DNA of 64,000 nucleotides from Sinorhizobium saheli (GTDB lineage: Bacteria > Pseudomonadota > Alphaproteobacteria > Rhizobiales > Rhizobiaceae). The notes under the pieces were generated by a model that saw nothing but the letters and a program-made list of their open reading frames with translations, was not told where the DNA came from and made no database searches. Each line of letters starts with the position of its first letter. The first letter of the stretch is position 1. The translations under genes and the position numbers were made by a program. Positions 18,447-27,551 of this stretch are shown piece after piece. The stretch lies in contig NZ_LNQB01000083.1 of NCBI RefSeq assembly GCF_001651875.1, positions 377,130 through 441,129 on the forward strand, read 5' to 3'.

Positions 18447-20042
18447 TTATTCGGCGATCGACAGGAACTTGCTCAAGTGCGCGTTCGGCGCATTGTCCTG
18501 CCAGCCCTTGACGCGGTCCGAGACGAGCCAGAGGTCCGCCTGGGTCAGGAACGGCGCAATCGGCTGTTCCTTCATCAGGAGGGCTTCGGCCTCGTGCAGG
18601 ATCTTCGCGCGTGCCGCCGGATCCTGTTCCTCATAGGACTTCTTCATCAACGCGTCGTATTCGGCGTTTTCGAAGTGGCCGTAGTTGAAGGTCTTGTTGG
18701 TGCTGAGGCTCAGCGCCAGGAAGTTCTCGGCGTCGGCATAGTCGGCCACCCAGCCGGCGCGCGCGACGTTGAACTTGCCGCCTTCCTGCAGGTAGGCATA
18801 GTGCGAGGAGACGTCGAGGTTCACGAGCGAGACCTTGGCGCCGAAGGTGTTCTTCCACATGTCGGCTACCGCCGTCGCAACGCGCTCGTGGTTCGGGTTG
18901 GTGTTGTAGCGGATTTCGATGTTGAGCGGCTTGCCGCCCTCGCCGTAGCCCGCTTCCTTCATCAGCTCGATCGCCTTGTCCTCGCGGTCGAGCTGCGACA
19001 TGTCTGCAAAGTCGGCCTTGGCGGGTTCGCCGTAGCTTTCGATGCCCGGCGGGACCATCGAGTAGGACGGCAGCTGCGAGCCGCTGTAGATCTCCTTGGC
19101 GAGGAAGTCGCGGTCGACCGCCATCGAGAGCGCGCGGCGGACGCGGACGTCGCTATAGGGCTCCTGGCGCGTGTCGAAGGCGTAATAATAGGTGGCGAGC
19201 GTCGGCGAGACGTGCACCTGGTCGTTATAGGACTTGCGCAACCGGTCGATCTGGTCGGCCGAGAAGTTGTAGACGAGGTCCATCTCCTTCGCTTCGAAGC
19301 GACGCACCGAGGCGGCCTGGTCGTCGATCGGGTAGAAGATTACCTTGTCGAGCTTGACGTTGGCCGCGTCCCAGTAGTTCGTGTTCTTCTCGACCGTCAG
19401 GCTGTCGTTCGGCACATGCGCCATCAGCTTGAAGGCGCCGTTGGAGACCATAACGCCCGGCTTGACGAAGTCGGCGCCATTCTTTTCGACGCTCGCCTTG
19501 CTGACCGGAAGCGCGGTCTGGTGCGCGAGCAGCTCGAGGAAGAACGGTGTCGGGCGCTCGAGGGTGACCTCCAGCGTCTTCTCGTCGACGGCCTTGACGC
19601 CGAGCTGGTCGACCGGCAGCTCACCCTTGTTGACCTTTTCGGCATTCTTGATCGGGAAGAGGATGTTGGCGTATTCGGCGGCCGTCTTCGGGTCCTCGAC
19701 GCGGCGGAACGAGAAGGCGAAGTCCTCGGCCGTCACCGGCGAGCCGTCGGACCACTTGGCATCGGCGCGCAGCTTGAACTTGTAGACGAGGCCGTCATCC
19801 GAGAGTTCCCAGGTTTCGGCCGCACCGGGCACGATCTTGCCGGCGGCGTCGTAGATCGTCAGGCCCTCATAGAGGTCTTTGAGGATGAACTCCTCGATGT
19901 TGATCGAGGTGTGCGCCTGGTCGAGCGTCTGCGGCTCGCCGGCATTGCCGCGATGAAGCACGTTCTCGGCGAGTGCCGGGCTTGCGCCGACGAGCAGCGA
20001 GCCGATGAGCGCGGCGCTGAGTGTGAGTTTCAGTGAAGCCAT
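18447..20042 (-). CDS. oppA: Periplasmic oligopeptide-binding protein, OppA/SBP family 5
   Basis: A 531-residue solute-binding protein. The signal peptide, about residues 1-23, ends in an ASPALA cleavage site. The mature part has the family 5 hallmarks VPGAAETWELSDDGLVYKF and KWSDGSPVTAEDFAFSFRR. ATG 20042 is chosen over an in-frame start at 20114 because it begins at the signal peptide and has AAGGAG seven bases upstream. It captures peptides, possibly murein peptides, for OppBC-DF. As first gene it carries the operon promoter, probably in the AT-rich stretch near 20130-20155. Confidence 0.92.
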   Translation of the reverse strand: MASLKLTLSAALIGSLLVGASPALAENVLHRGNAGEPQTLDQAHTSINIEEFILKDLYEGLTIYDAAGKIVPGAAETWELSDDGLVYKFKLRADAKWSDGSPVTAEDFAFSFRRVEDPKTAAEYANILFPIKNAEKVNKGELPVDQLGVKAVDEKTLEVTLERPTPFFLELLAHQTALPVSKASVEKNGADFVKPGVMVSNGAFKLMAHVPNDSLTVEKNTNYWDAANVKLDKVIFYPIDDQAASVRRFEAKEMDLVYNFSADQIDRLRKSYNDQVHVSPTLATYYYAFDTRQEPYSDVRVRRALSMAVDRDFLAKEIYSGSQLPSYSMVPPGIESYGEPAKADFADMSQLDREDKAIELMKEAGYGEGGKPLNIEIRYNTNPNHERVATAVADMWKNTFGAKVSLVNLDVSSHYAYLQEGGKFNVARAGWVADYADAENFLALSLSTNKTFNYGHFENAEYDALMKKSYEEQDPAARAKILHEAEALLMKEQPIAPFLTQADLWLVSDRVKGWQDNAPNAHLSKFLSIAE

Positions 20043-20777
20043 TTTTCTTCTCCTTCCCCTCGTTTTGCGTGTGGTTGATTGCAGGAGAGAAGTGCAATTT
20101 CGCAGGAAAGGCAAGGCGATTTCTGCACCCTCCTTTATAAAACGAAATTCTGATTAGCGCTATGGTTGCGGCTCCTTCGCGACGATTTCCAGACGAGGGG
20201 GACCGGAGAATTATGCGCCCTGCGCGGCCAACTGCAACGTTTTAGATTTTTTCGAACGGTCACGCCGCGGCTCCCCCGAATGCGATGGTCAGGCTGTCAT
20301 GCAAACATCATGAAGGGAATCGGCACTTTACGTAATATGCAGAAAAATTCGCCGCCTCTTTCGCAATGATTTTGCGATCCGGGGCTGCGCACGTCTTGAG
20401 CCACGACCCGCCGCAGGATCGATCCCGGCCATTTCCGCGACGTCTGGCTCCGCCGAATTTTTCCGTTGGCGAGCACTTCGCGGAAGTCCGACGCCACCAA
20501 CCAGAAAGCGAGTAGGGCAATCTTCAACGGAACGGCTTTTCATCCACAGCAATTCCGCTGACGCACGTTCATCAACGACACGGCCCCTGCCCGGCGCCGG
20601 TTGCCAAAAGGCTTCCATAGATTATTGTGCCCTTGACTTGGGTCCGGCGCACCGGTTTCAGAGGCACTCGAGCGCGTTCACACGCCTCCTCGGGGCCGGT
20701 GCGCGGCCCGCTTACCGGCGGCGTCGACCGCTCATCTTGGCGCCTGGAGTGGGCGCGCAGCATCAGGGAGATTTCGA
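20043..20777. other. 735-bp divergent intergenic region between oppA and the aldolase gene
   Basis: This is the longest non-coding stretch in the window. It must carry the oppA promoter (minus strand) and the aldolase promoter (plus strand; a TTGACT lies at 20634-20639). Short ORFs of 60-96 codons occur on both strands, but none has a convincing ribosome site or recognisable protein. I see no clear terminator or palindromic repeat. Its length leaves room for a small RNA. Confidence 0.4.
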
Positions 20778-21821
20778 ATGGCATTGATCACATTGCGGCA
20801 ACTGCTCGACCACGCGGCGGAGAACAATTTCGCGCTTCCGGCCTTCAATGTGAACAATCTCGAATACATCCAGGCCGTCATGCGGGCGGCGGACGCGACC
20901 GACTCTCCCGTGATCCTCCAGGCAAGCCGCGGTGCGCGCGCCTATGCCGGCGATGCCTTCCTGCGCCACCTGATCCTCGGCGCGGCCGAGGAATATCCGC
21001 ATATCCCCGTCTGTCTCCATCTCGATCATGGCGATCAGCCGTCGACCTGCATCTCCGCCATCACCAACGGCTTCACCTCGGTGATGATGGACGGCTCGCT
21101 CGAAAAGGACGGCAAGACCGTCGCGAGCTATGAATACAATGTCGCCGTCACCGCCGAGGTGGTGAAGATCGCGCATGCGGCGGGTGTTTCGGTCGAGGGC
21201 GAGCTCGGCTGCCTCGGCAACCTCGAAACGGGCGCCGGCGACAAGGAGGACGGGCACGGCTTCGAAGGCAAGCTGTCGCGCGAGGAATTGCTGACCGATC
21301 CCGACCAGGCCTTCGATTTCGTCTCCAAGACCGGCGTCGACGCCCTTGCGGTGGCGATCGGCACCAGCCACGGCGCCTACAAGTTCACGCGCGAACCCGA
21401 CGGCGAGATCCTGTCGATCGAGACGATCGCCAAGATCAACAGACGCCTGCCGAACACGCACCTCGTCATGCACGGGTCGTCTTCGGTGCCGGCCGACCTG
21501 CAGGAGCTCTTCAATGCCTATGGCGGCAAGATGAAGAAGACCTGGGGCGTGCCGGTCTCGGAAATCCAGAAGGCCATTCCGCTCGGCGTGCGCAAGGTCA
21601 ACATCGACACCGACCTGCGCCTCGCCTTCACCGGCGAAATCCGCAAGCATCACCTCGAGCATCCGGAGAATTTCGATCCGCGCAACTATCTGAAGCCGGC
21701 GATCGCCCACATGACGGAGGTCTGCAAGGAGCGCTTCGAGGCCTTCCGCGCCGCCGGCCAGGCATCGAAGATCCGGGTGCTGAGATTGCCGGAAATGGCG
21801 AAACGCTACGCGGCCGCCTAA
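20778..21821 (+). CDS. fba: Class II fructose-1,6-bisphosphate aldolase, Calvin-cycle subtype
   Basis: A 347-residue zinc aldolase that interconverts fructose-1,6-bisphosphate with dihydroxyacetone phosphate and glyceraldehyde-3-phosphate. The catalytic and metal region is [13 protein letters not shown] (D83, H84), followed by [20 protein letters not shown] and [14 protein letters not shown]. Its length and the Q-P-S loop fit the Calvin-cycle subtype (CbbA/FbaB) rather than the E. coli FbaA type. A GGGAGA lies before the ATG. It is monocistronic, with no other Calvin or glycolytic gene nearby. Its TAA stop lies at the very edge of a RIME-like repeat. Confidence 0.95.
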   Translation: MALITLRQLLDHAAENNFALPAFNVNNLEYIQAVMRAADATDSPVILQASRGARAYAGDAFLRHLILGAAEEYPHIPVCLHLDHGDQPSTCISAITNGFTSVMMDGSLEKDGKTVASYEYNVAVTAEVVKIAHAAGVSVEGELGCLGNLETGAGDKEDGHGFEGKLSREELLTDPDQAFDFVSKTGVDALAVAIGTSHGAYKFTREPDGEILSIETIAKINRRLPNTHLVMHGSSSVPADLQELFNAYGGKMKKTWGVPVSEIQKAIPLGVRKVNIDTDLRLAFTGEIRKHHLEHPENFDPRNYLKPAIAHMTEVCKERFEAFRAAGQASKIRVLRLPEMAKRYAAA

Positions 21822-21922
21822 AGCATTTTGCAGTCAGGCGGAATCACCCGACGTCGCACAAATGCGGCCAAAACAAGCAGATAGAGCGGTGGCGCGAACA
21901 CATGCGGGCGCATCCCGCTCTA
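21822..21922 (+). repeat. RIME1-like intergenic mosaic element, copy A
   Basis: An element of about 100 bp made of two palindromic halves. The left half centres on GCAGTCAGGCGGAATCACCCGACGTCGC (positions 21830-21857), a decayed palindrome. The right half runs from AGATAGAGCGG (21879) to CCGCTCTA (21922). It matches copy C (34210-34316, inverted) over its full length and copy B (33571-33626) over the right half. Size and two-palindrome structure fit the RIME1 elements described in rhizobia. Confidence 0.8.
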
Positions 21923-21938
21923 GGTCTTTGTTTCTTAC

Positions 21939-21983
21939 GCATGTCGTTGTCGCAAAACCGCTGAACACTTTTGCGCGACATGC
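21939..21983. repeat. Second palindromic element next to the RIME copy
   Basis: A long interrupted palindrome. GCATGTCG at 21939-21946 pairs with CGACATGC at 21976-21983, and CGCAAAA at 21951-21957 pairs with TTTTGCG at 21969-21975. It resembles another class of rhizobial intergenic repeat and could fold into a stable stem. Confidence 0.65.
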
Positions 21984-22020
21984 CTGATGCATGTCGCCTC
22001 AGGCAAACGACAAGCGATTG

Positions 22021-22056
22021 CGAGCGCGGTGTACCCGGATGGGTGCACCGCGTTCG
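22021..22056. terminator. Strong hairpin between convergent genes, possible terminator
   Basis: CGAGCGCGGTG at 22021-22031 pairs with CACCGCGTTCG at 22046-22056, and the inner ACCC pairs with GGGT across a GGAT loop. The stem is very stable but lacks a long T-tract on either strand, so intrinsic termination is only probable. It separates the aldolase gene from the convergent polysaccharide operon. Confidence 0.55.
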
Positions 22057-22081
22057 CCTTTGCGCGTCCTAACTCCTGGCC

Positions 22082-23875
22082 CTAACCCTGCCGCTCCATC
22101 CGCGTCTCGTGCTCGTAGAGCTGATCCATGCTGAGGGAGGCGACATCGGCGAGCGACGCCCGGCCTTTGACGCGGCCGGAGCCGAGGACAACGACGTCGT
22201 CGCAGAACGAAATCGTGCTGCGGTGATGGCTGATGACGATGGTCGTGCGGCGGCCGGCCCTCAATCTCAGCGTCTCGACGATCGCCGCTTCGGAAAGCCC
22301 GTCGACCGCATTCGTCGCCTCGTCGAGGATCAGGATTGCCGGATCACGCACGAGGGCTCTGGCGAGCGCGATCCGCTGCCGCTGCCCGGCCGAGAGGCTT
22401 GCGCCCCGGTAGCCGACCACCGTCTGATAGCCTTGCGGCAGTTTTTCGATGAAGCCGTGCGCCTCCGCCAGCCTCGCCGCGCGCTCGGCTTCCGCAAGGG
22501 TCGCGCTCTGACCGTAGGTGATGTTCTCCAGGATGCTGCCGTCCACCAGTTCGAGATCCTGGCTCGCGACCGCGATCTGGCGCCGCCACGCCCCAGGATC
22601 GATCTGGTCTAGCGGCACTCCGTCGATCAGAATGCGCCCCTCGTCGGGCTCGACGAAGCGGCAGAGCATATTGACGATCGTGGTCTTGCCGGCGCCCGAG
22701 CGGCCGATGATCGCCGTCGAACGACCGCTGAGGACGTCGAAGCTCACCTCGCGCAGCACCACGGGACGCGCCTCCGATCCGGGATAGCGGAACGTCACGC
22801 GATCGAATTTGATGCCCTCGCCCAGGCCGTCGACCGGTTCGCTGCCCGAAGGCGGCTTCGGCTTGTCGGACGAATCCAGCAGCCACCGCACCTCTTCGAG
22901 CGAACCGCTCCAGCCCTGGATCTGGCTCCACGACATCTGCAGGGCCCGCATGTGCGGCTGCAGGCGATAGAGCAGCACCACGAAAGCGACGATCACCGGG
23001 AAGCTCACGCCGGAGAGCCAGGCGCCGACCACCGCCGCCAGGAACAGCGCGGAATGGAGCACCTCCGTCATCGGCGGCAGGGCGCCCTGGCGGGCCTGCA
23101 AGGCAAAGCCCGCACGGCGAACCGCGTCCGAGGCTCCATCGAAGGTGGCCTTCTCGCGTGCCTCCTGGCCGAACACCCGAATGAGCCGCCCGGCATGGAC
23201 AAGATGCAGCATCCTGGCGGCGAGCTCGCCATTGAAGGACGTCACCTCACGGCTCGGACGCCTGAGCGTTGCCGAGACTGCGGCATGGGCGAGCTGGACG
23301 AGAACGAGGCCCAAGGCGACGAACAGGGTCATCTGCCACGACAGGAGAAGCAGGAAAGAAAGCAGGATGACGGCAGCCGAGCCGTGCACGATCGCCGCGA
23401 GCACGGTCTGGATCGCGTCGGAGGCGCGCCATGACTCGTTGGAGATGATGTTGAGCAGGCGGCCGGGGCTATGCTGCAGGAAAAACGGATAGCCGATCCG
23501 CAGGAGCTGATCCGAAAGGGCGCTGCGGATGGAATGGCTCGCCTTGCCGTAGATGAAGGTCGTAAGCAGCGTGTTGGCGAAGGCGAGCACATTCTTGAGC
23601 GTGATCAGCGCCAGGACGGCAGCGGCGATCACGAGCAGGCGCTCGCCGTCGCCCAGCCCTTCGCCGATCTGCTGGAAGACCGCGGAAATCCCGCTCAGGC
23701 CGGCCGGCTGGTCATCGCCGGCGATGATCCCGAGCATCGGGATGATGAGGCCGATGCCGGCGCCCTCGAGCGCGGCGCTGGCAAGACCCAGCACGACCAC
23801 CGCCGGCAGCAGGCGCAATTGCCGCCCCAGCGCGTCGCGCAGCAGTTGCAGACCGGGCACCAGGAATTTGAGCAT
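22082..23875 (-). CDS. msbA2: ABC exporter (fused permease-ATPase), MsbA2-like
   Basis: A 597-residue half-transporter. A six-helix export domain lies at about residues 20-320. The ATPase domain at about 350-590 has Walker A GRSGAGKTT, signature LSAGQRQR (Ala in place of the usual Gly) and Walker B ILILDEATNAVD. ATG 23875 is preferred over an in-frame start at 24121 because the extra 82 residues lie inside the upstream glycosyltransferase. It is the last gene of an acyltransferase-GT-GT-exporter operon, so a surface glycan or glycolipid is the likely cargo. S. meliloti msbA2, needed for symbiosis, has this setting as I recall; the symbol rests on that recollection. Confidence 0.85.
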   Translation of the reverse strand: MLKFLVPGLQLLRDALGRQLRLLPAVVVLGLASAALEGAGIGLIIPMLGIIAGDDQPAGLSGISAVFQQIGEGLGDGERLLVIAAAVLALITLKNVLAFANTLLTTFIYGKASHSIRSALSDQLLRIGYPFFLQHSPGRLLNIISNESWRASDAIQTVLAAIVHGSAAVILLSFLLLLSWQMTLFVALGLVLVQLAHAAVSATLRRPSREVTSFNGELAARMLHLVHAGRLIRVFGQEAREKATFDGASDAVRRAGFALQARQGALPPMTEVLHSALFLAAVVGAWLSGVSFPVIVAFVVLLYRLQPHMRALQMSWSQIQGWSGSLEEVRWLLDSSDKPKPPSGSEPVDGLGEGIKFDRVTFRYPGSEARPVVLREVSFDVLSGRSTAIIGRSGAGKTTIVNMLCRFVEPDEGRILIDGVPLDQIDPGAWRRQIAVASQDLELVDGSILENITYGQSATLAEAERAARLAEAHGFIEKLPQGYQTVVGYRGASLSAGQRQRIALARALVRDPAILILDEATNAVDGLSEAAIVETLRLRAGRRTTIVISHHRSTISFCDDVVVLGSGRVKGRASLADVASLSMDQLYEHETRMERQG

Positions 23876-23880
23876 GGCCC

Positions 23881-24915
23881 TCACCTCGGTTTTGCCGCTG
23901 CCTGGTCGATCGGACAGGCTTCTGCCCGCGGCGCCGGCCCGGTCATGGCAAGGCGCACGAAACGGGCGGCGCCGAGCAGGTTCATCGAAACGATCGGCCA
24001 GTGCGACAGTTGCAGTTCGGGGTCGAATCTCGCTCCGCCGCAGGCTTGGCAGCAGGCCGATCTCACCGTCCAGCAGAAATGCTTTAAAAGCCAGGGCGCG
24101 GTGAAAAGATGCTTCAGGCACAATCCGCCATTGCCGAGACTATAGTCGCGGTGAAGCCTTTCGATTGCCGCGCGCGCCCGCCGGCCGTGGTGATGATGGA
24201 CGAGCATGTCCGGTACGTATTCGACCGGGATGCCGAGATTATAGGCGCGCACCAGGTAATCGGTGTCCTCCGCCGCTTTCAGCGGTGCGCCGGCGCCGAA
24301 GCGTGTGTCAAAGGGGCCGATGAGTGCGGCCACGTCGCGGTGCATGGTCATGTTGCATCCAAGCACGAAACCGCCGGGATGGATATCCGGGCTCAGACGC
24401 GCCGCCACTCTCGACCGTTTGACGGTGAACGGCAGGTCCAGGGAATTGCCGAGTTCGACGCGACCGCCGCGGATGACGCGCTCTTCGCCGTGGCCGTAGT
24501 GCCGCTGCAGGTCGGCGAGGTAGTGTGCGTCCACCTCGCAGTCGTCGTCAATGAAGACCAGCACTCGGCCGCGTGCCCGCGCCATGCCGGCGTTGCGCGC
24601 CCCGGCCAGTCCCGGGCGCGGCTCGGCGACGAGGGCGACGGCAATCGGCGACGCGGCTGCGATGCGCACCAGTGCCTCCGCAGTGCCGTCCGTCGAACCG
24701 TTGTCGACGATCACGAGCTCGCTCATGACGGCCGGGTGGGCGCGACATGCGGCCTCGATCGAGCGGATGCAGGCTCGAAGCGCAGACACGCGGTTGCGCG
24801 TGCAGACGATGAAGCTCGCGAACGGCCGTGAGCCGCTCGACACGGCAGCGACCGAGACCGGCCGCGCGGCCGTCGGCTCCCTTCGCCTTTGCGTTGTTGC
24901 GGGATGATCAATCAT
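23881..24915 (-). CDS. Glycosyltransferase family 2 protein
   Basis: A 344-residue GT-A fold enzyme. The nucleotide-sugar site begins FASFIVCTRNR near residue 33 and the acidic motif is VFIDDDCEVD near 140. The acceptor-side region has AAEDTDYLVRAYNLGIPVEYVPD, with the ED pair usual for the catalytic base. A short hydrophobic C-terminal segment may associate with the membrane. It lies five bases upstream of the exporter and one base after the previous glycosyltransferase, so it is firmly part of the operon. Sugar and linkage cannot be predicted. Confidence 0.88.
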   Translation of the reverse strand: MIDHPATTQRRREPTAARPVSVAAVSSGSRPFASFIVCTRNRVSALRACIRSIEAACRAHPAVMSELVIVDNGSTDGTAEALVRIAAASPIAVALVAEPRPGLAGARNAGMARARGRVLVFIDDDCEVDAHYLADLQRHYGHGEERVIRGGRVELGNSLDLPFTVKRSRVAARLSPDIHPGGFVLGCNMTMHRDVAALIGPFDTRFGAGAPLKAAEDTDYLVRAYNLGIPVEYVPDMLVHHHHGRRARAAIERLHRDYSLGNGGLCLKHLFTAPWLLKHFCWTVRSACCQACGGARFDPELQLSHWPIVSMNLLGAARFVRLAMTGPAPRAEACPIDQAAAKPR

Positions 24916-24916
24916 T

Positions 24917-26020
24917 TCAGGTTGAGCCTGTCCTGGAAAGCACGCTCGCGGCGGGCACGGATCGCAGGTAGCGCGCCAGGCGATCCACCCGCTGCGCCGC
25001 CGCCAACGAAAGGCGGCTGCACCAGGGCGCGCGCGCGCCCGCGAACAGTCCGTATCGTTCGCGGCGGCGGATGAGGCCCCACCGTCCCGTCCGCGTCAGG
25101 AACAAGTGCGTCAGTTGCGGCCGCCCCTCATCGGCGATGAGCTGGTAGAGGAAATAGAAGAAACACCGAGCGCCCTCCTCGTAGACGCGGCGCAGCTCAC
25201 TCGGCCGCGACGCGATCTCCCGCTCGAGCGCGAGCACCCACTCGGCGGCGCACTCGACCGTCTCCTTCGTTACCGCGAAACCTATTTCGTCGAGCGCGCC
25301 GGTATCGTCGAGGAGGCCGTCCCGCTCCAGGTTTTCCGCCACGATGCGCAAATGGGTGCGGCGCATCTGCCGCTTGTGCTTGTTGGTGACGCTGCCGTCG
25401 TGGATCCGGTAGGCGACCAGCGCATCGTCGATCATCGCGGCCGGGAAGCGATCGGTGATCCGCCTGAAGAGGTCGAAATCTTCCGCGTGCACATAGTTCG
25501 CGTCGTAGCGGAGCAAGGCCTCCGGTATCACTCTCCGGTCGTAGACGACGGTCGGATGCATGAAGACGGTGAAGAACATCGACAAAATGCGCAGGCTGCC
25601 CAGCCGGTAGATCGGGTTGGGCTCGCCGCGGACGATGCGGTTGCCGATCAACATATCGACGCCGCTGCCGCAGAGCGCGAGGCCGGGTTGCTCGGAAAAG
25701 AGCGCGACCTGCCGCGACAGGCGCGACGGATAGGCGATGTCGTCGGCATCCATGCGGGCCACGAGTTCGCCGCTTGCGAGCTCCAGGCCCTCGTTCAGGG
25801 TCGCTATGAGACCACGGTTCTCCCGGGAAACGATCAAGACGCGGCGATCGGACTTGCCATAGCGCTCGAGGATGCCGAGCGAGCCGTCGGTCGAGCCGTC
25901 ATCGATCGCGATCACTTCCAGGCGTTCATGGTCCTGCCGCAGGATGCTTTCGAGCGCGGCGGCCAGATAGGGTTCCGCGTTGTAGATCGGCAGCAGGACG
26001 GAGACGAGTGGTATCGGCAT
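24917..26020 (-). CDS. Glycosyltransferase family 2 protein
   Basis: A 367-residue GT2 enzyme starting directly with the family signature VSVLLPIYNAEPYLAAALES. It has VIAIDDGSTDGS and the metal-binding ARMDADDIAYPSRL near residue 90. The acceptor region contains YVHAEDFDLFRRI with the expected ED. It is the second gene of the polysaccharide operon, 15 bp after the acyltransferase and one base before the next transferase. It is likely cytoplasmic, acting on a lipid-linked intermediate. Confidence 0.9.
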   Translation of the reverse strand: MPIPLVSVLLPIYNAEPYLAAALESILRQDHERLEVIAIDDGSTDGSLGILERYGKSDRRVLIVSRENRGLIATLNEGLELASGELVARMDADDIAYPSRLSRQVALFSEQPGLALCGSGVDMLIGNRIVRGEPNPIYRLGSLRILSMFFTVFMHPTVVYDRRVIPEALLRYDANYVHAEDFDLFRRITDRFPAAMIDDALVAYRIHDGSVTNKHKRQMRRTHLRIVAENLERDGLLDDTGALDEIGFAVTKETVECAAEWVLALEREIASRPSELRRVYEEGARCFFYFLYQLIADEGRPQLTHLFLTRTGRWGLIRRRERYGLFAGARAPWCSRLSLAAAQRVDRLARYLRSVPAASVLSRTGST

Positions 26021-26035
26021 GGTTCGGCTCCCGCG

Positions 26036-27193
26036 CTATTGAAGGTCCGAGGTGCGGAAGGATTTGCCGCCGCCGACCGGATCGCCGAGATAGGCGGCGT
26101 AGCGATCCGCGCGCGCCTCTCTTCCGAGGATCGGACGGACATAGGGAAAATGGCGCTTCAGGGCATTGAGCGGCTTTTCGAAGAAGAGCCATGACAGGCA
26201 AGCGACGACCAGCGTCAGCGCTCCGGCGACGACGAACCGCCCGATGCCCTGCTGCGAGACATTGACGGGAATGAAGCGCTGCGCCTCGACGACAAGGGCG
26301 AGGATCACCGCATGAAAGAGATAGACGCCATAGCTGATGCGTCCGAGCGCCGTCAGCGGCGGCAGCTCGATCAGTCGTCCGAGCGACCCGCCACGCCCCC
26401 TGGAACAGGCGCCGACCAGCATCGCGAGCGGCAGGATCGGAAAAACCTCCAGTCCGACCCATGCGAGCCATGCCAGCGACGGCGTCATGGCAGCGGGTTT
26501 AAGCCACAGCAGGGCGAGTGAGAGGAGCGACAGCGGCAACCAAGAGAGCTGCGCCCAGCGCGGCCAGCCCTTGCGCCAGGACGGACTGGCAGCCAGGAGC
26601 GCGCCGGCGCCGAGCGCATCCATCGAGGCCGGAGGCAGGAGGTCGCGTGCGAGCGACGGCGTGGCCGTGAGCGGCCAATAGAGGCGGAAGGCAAGCGAGC
26701 AGGCGATGACGCCGACGCAAATCCGGGCGATCGACCGGCGCGGCGCCAACAGGATGATGAGCGGCCAGGCGAGGTAGAACTGCTCCTCTATGCTGAGGCT
26801 CCAGGTGTGACAGAGAACCCAGGGCACCCATTCGTTTTGCAGCGCGTACCAGAAGTTCGAGAGGTAGAGCGCGTGCCACGCCAATACCTTTTCGGAGCGC
26901 TCGAGATCGAGGAGCCAGACGAGGCCCAGGACCAGGAAATAGGGAGGAAAGATGCGCAATGCCCGGCGGATGTAGAAGGCCTTCAGCACGGTCCCCGATT
27001 CAAAGGGGGCGGCATCCCGCGCGTCGAGCAGCAGCCGGGTAATCAGGAAACCGCTCAGGACGAAGAACAGCCGCACGCCGATGTGGCCCCAATGCGAGCC
27101 GTCGACCGCCAGGAAATGCGCGTAGAGCACCAGCATGACGGCGACGGCTCTCAGGCCATCCAACTGGCGGTCGCGCAAAATCCGCATGGTCAT
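26036..27193 (-). CDS. Acyltransferase 3 family membrane protein
   Basis: A 385-residue integral membrane acyltransferase with about ten helices. It starts DRQLDGLRAVAVMLVLYAHF, the typical first helix with the catalytic histidine (about residue 26). LFFVLSGFLITRLLL follows, then WSLSIEEQFYLAWPLIIL. Such enzymes (OafA/ExoZ type) add acetyl or other acyl groups to surface sugars. A purine-rich GGGGAGAGGGG lies before two possible starts, ATG 27193 and ATG 27187; I annotate the longer. It heads the polysaccharide operon, so its product probably decorates the same glycan. Confidence 0.9.
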   Translation of the reverse strand: MTMRILRDRQLDGLRAVAVMLVLYAHFLAVDGSHWGHIGVRLFFVLSGFLITRLLLDARDAAPFESGTVLKAFYIRRALRIFPPYFLVLGLVWLLDLERSEKVLAWHALYLSNFWYALQNEWVPWVLCHTWSLSIEEQFYLAWPLIILLAPRRSIARICVGVIACSLAFRLYWPLTATPSLARDLLPPASMDALGAGALLAASPSWRKGWPRWAQLSWLPLSLLSLALLWLKPAAMTPSLAWLAWVGLEVFPILPLAMLVGACSRGRGGSLGRLIELPPLTALGRISYGVYLFHAVILALVVEAQRFIPVNVSQQGIGRFVVAGALTLVVACLSWLFFEKPLNALKRHFPYVRPILGREARADRYAAYLGDPVGGGKSFRTSDLQ

Positions 27194-27551
27194 CCCCTCT
27201 CCCCGTCAATCATCGCGGGGTCCTCTGCGACGGCGCCTGAAACAGCGATGCCTCGCCGGGTTCTCTCTGGCAAAAGGCCGTGGACCGGGTAGGTGAAAGA
27301 ACGCTTAAACGTCGTAAAGGTAAATCGGGCTAAACTTTGGCCGCCCGATCACAAGCATTTCCCACCCGCGCGGAAGGCGATGCATGTGTGCCTCTTTGGC
27401 AATACGACATGACAAATGCCGATCGACTTGAACGCCGCGCCCGGCGATCATCCGCATTAGTTGTATTAAATGTGGAACTACATCAAAAAGACTGCAATCG
27501 GAGAGAAGTAATTCAGTTCGATTGCGCGCCGCAAGCGCCCCGTATCGCTTG
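27194..27551. other. Intergenic region between the acyltransferase operon and the MerR-XRE-cupin gene
   Basis: About 358 bases with a patch of unusually low GC at roughly 27455-27525. That patch may hold the promoter of the acyltransferase operon on the minus strand, giving a leader of some 270 bases. Overlapping short ORFs have no ribosome site and no recognisable product. Confidence 0.4.

Noticed and set aside
17328-20036. 902-codon open frame on the plus strand
   Set aside because: It runs antisense through oppC, oppB and oppA, which have clear family motifs. The frame is open because of high third-position GC; its translation is low-complexity Arg/Asp/Glu-rich sequence.
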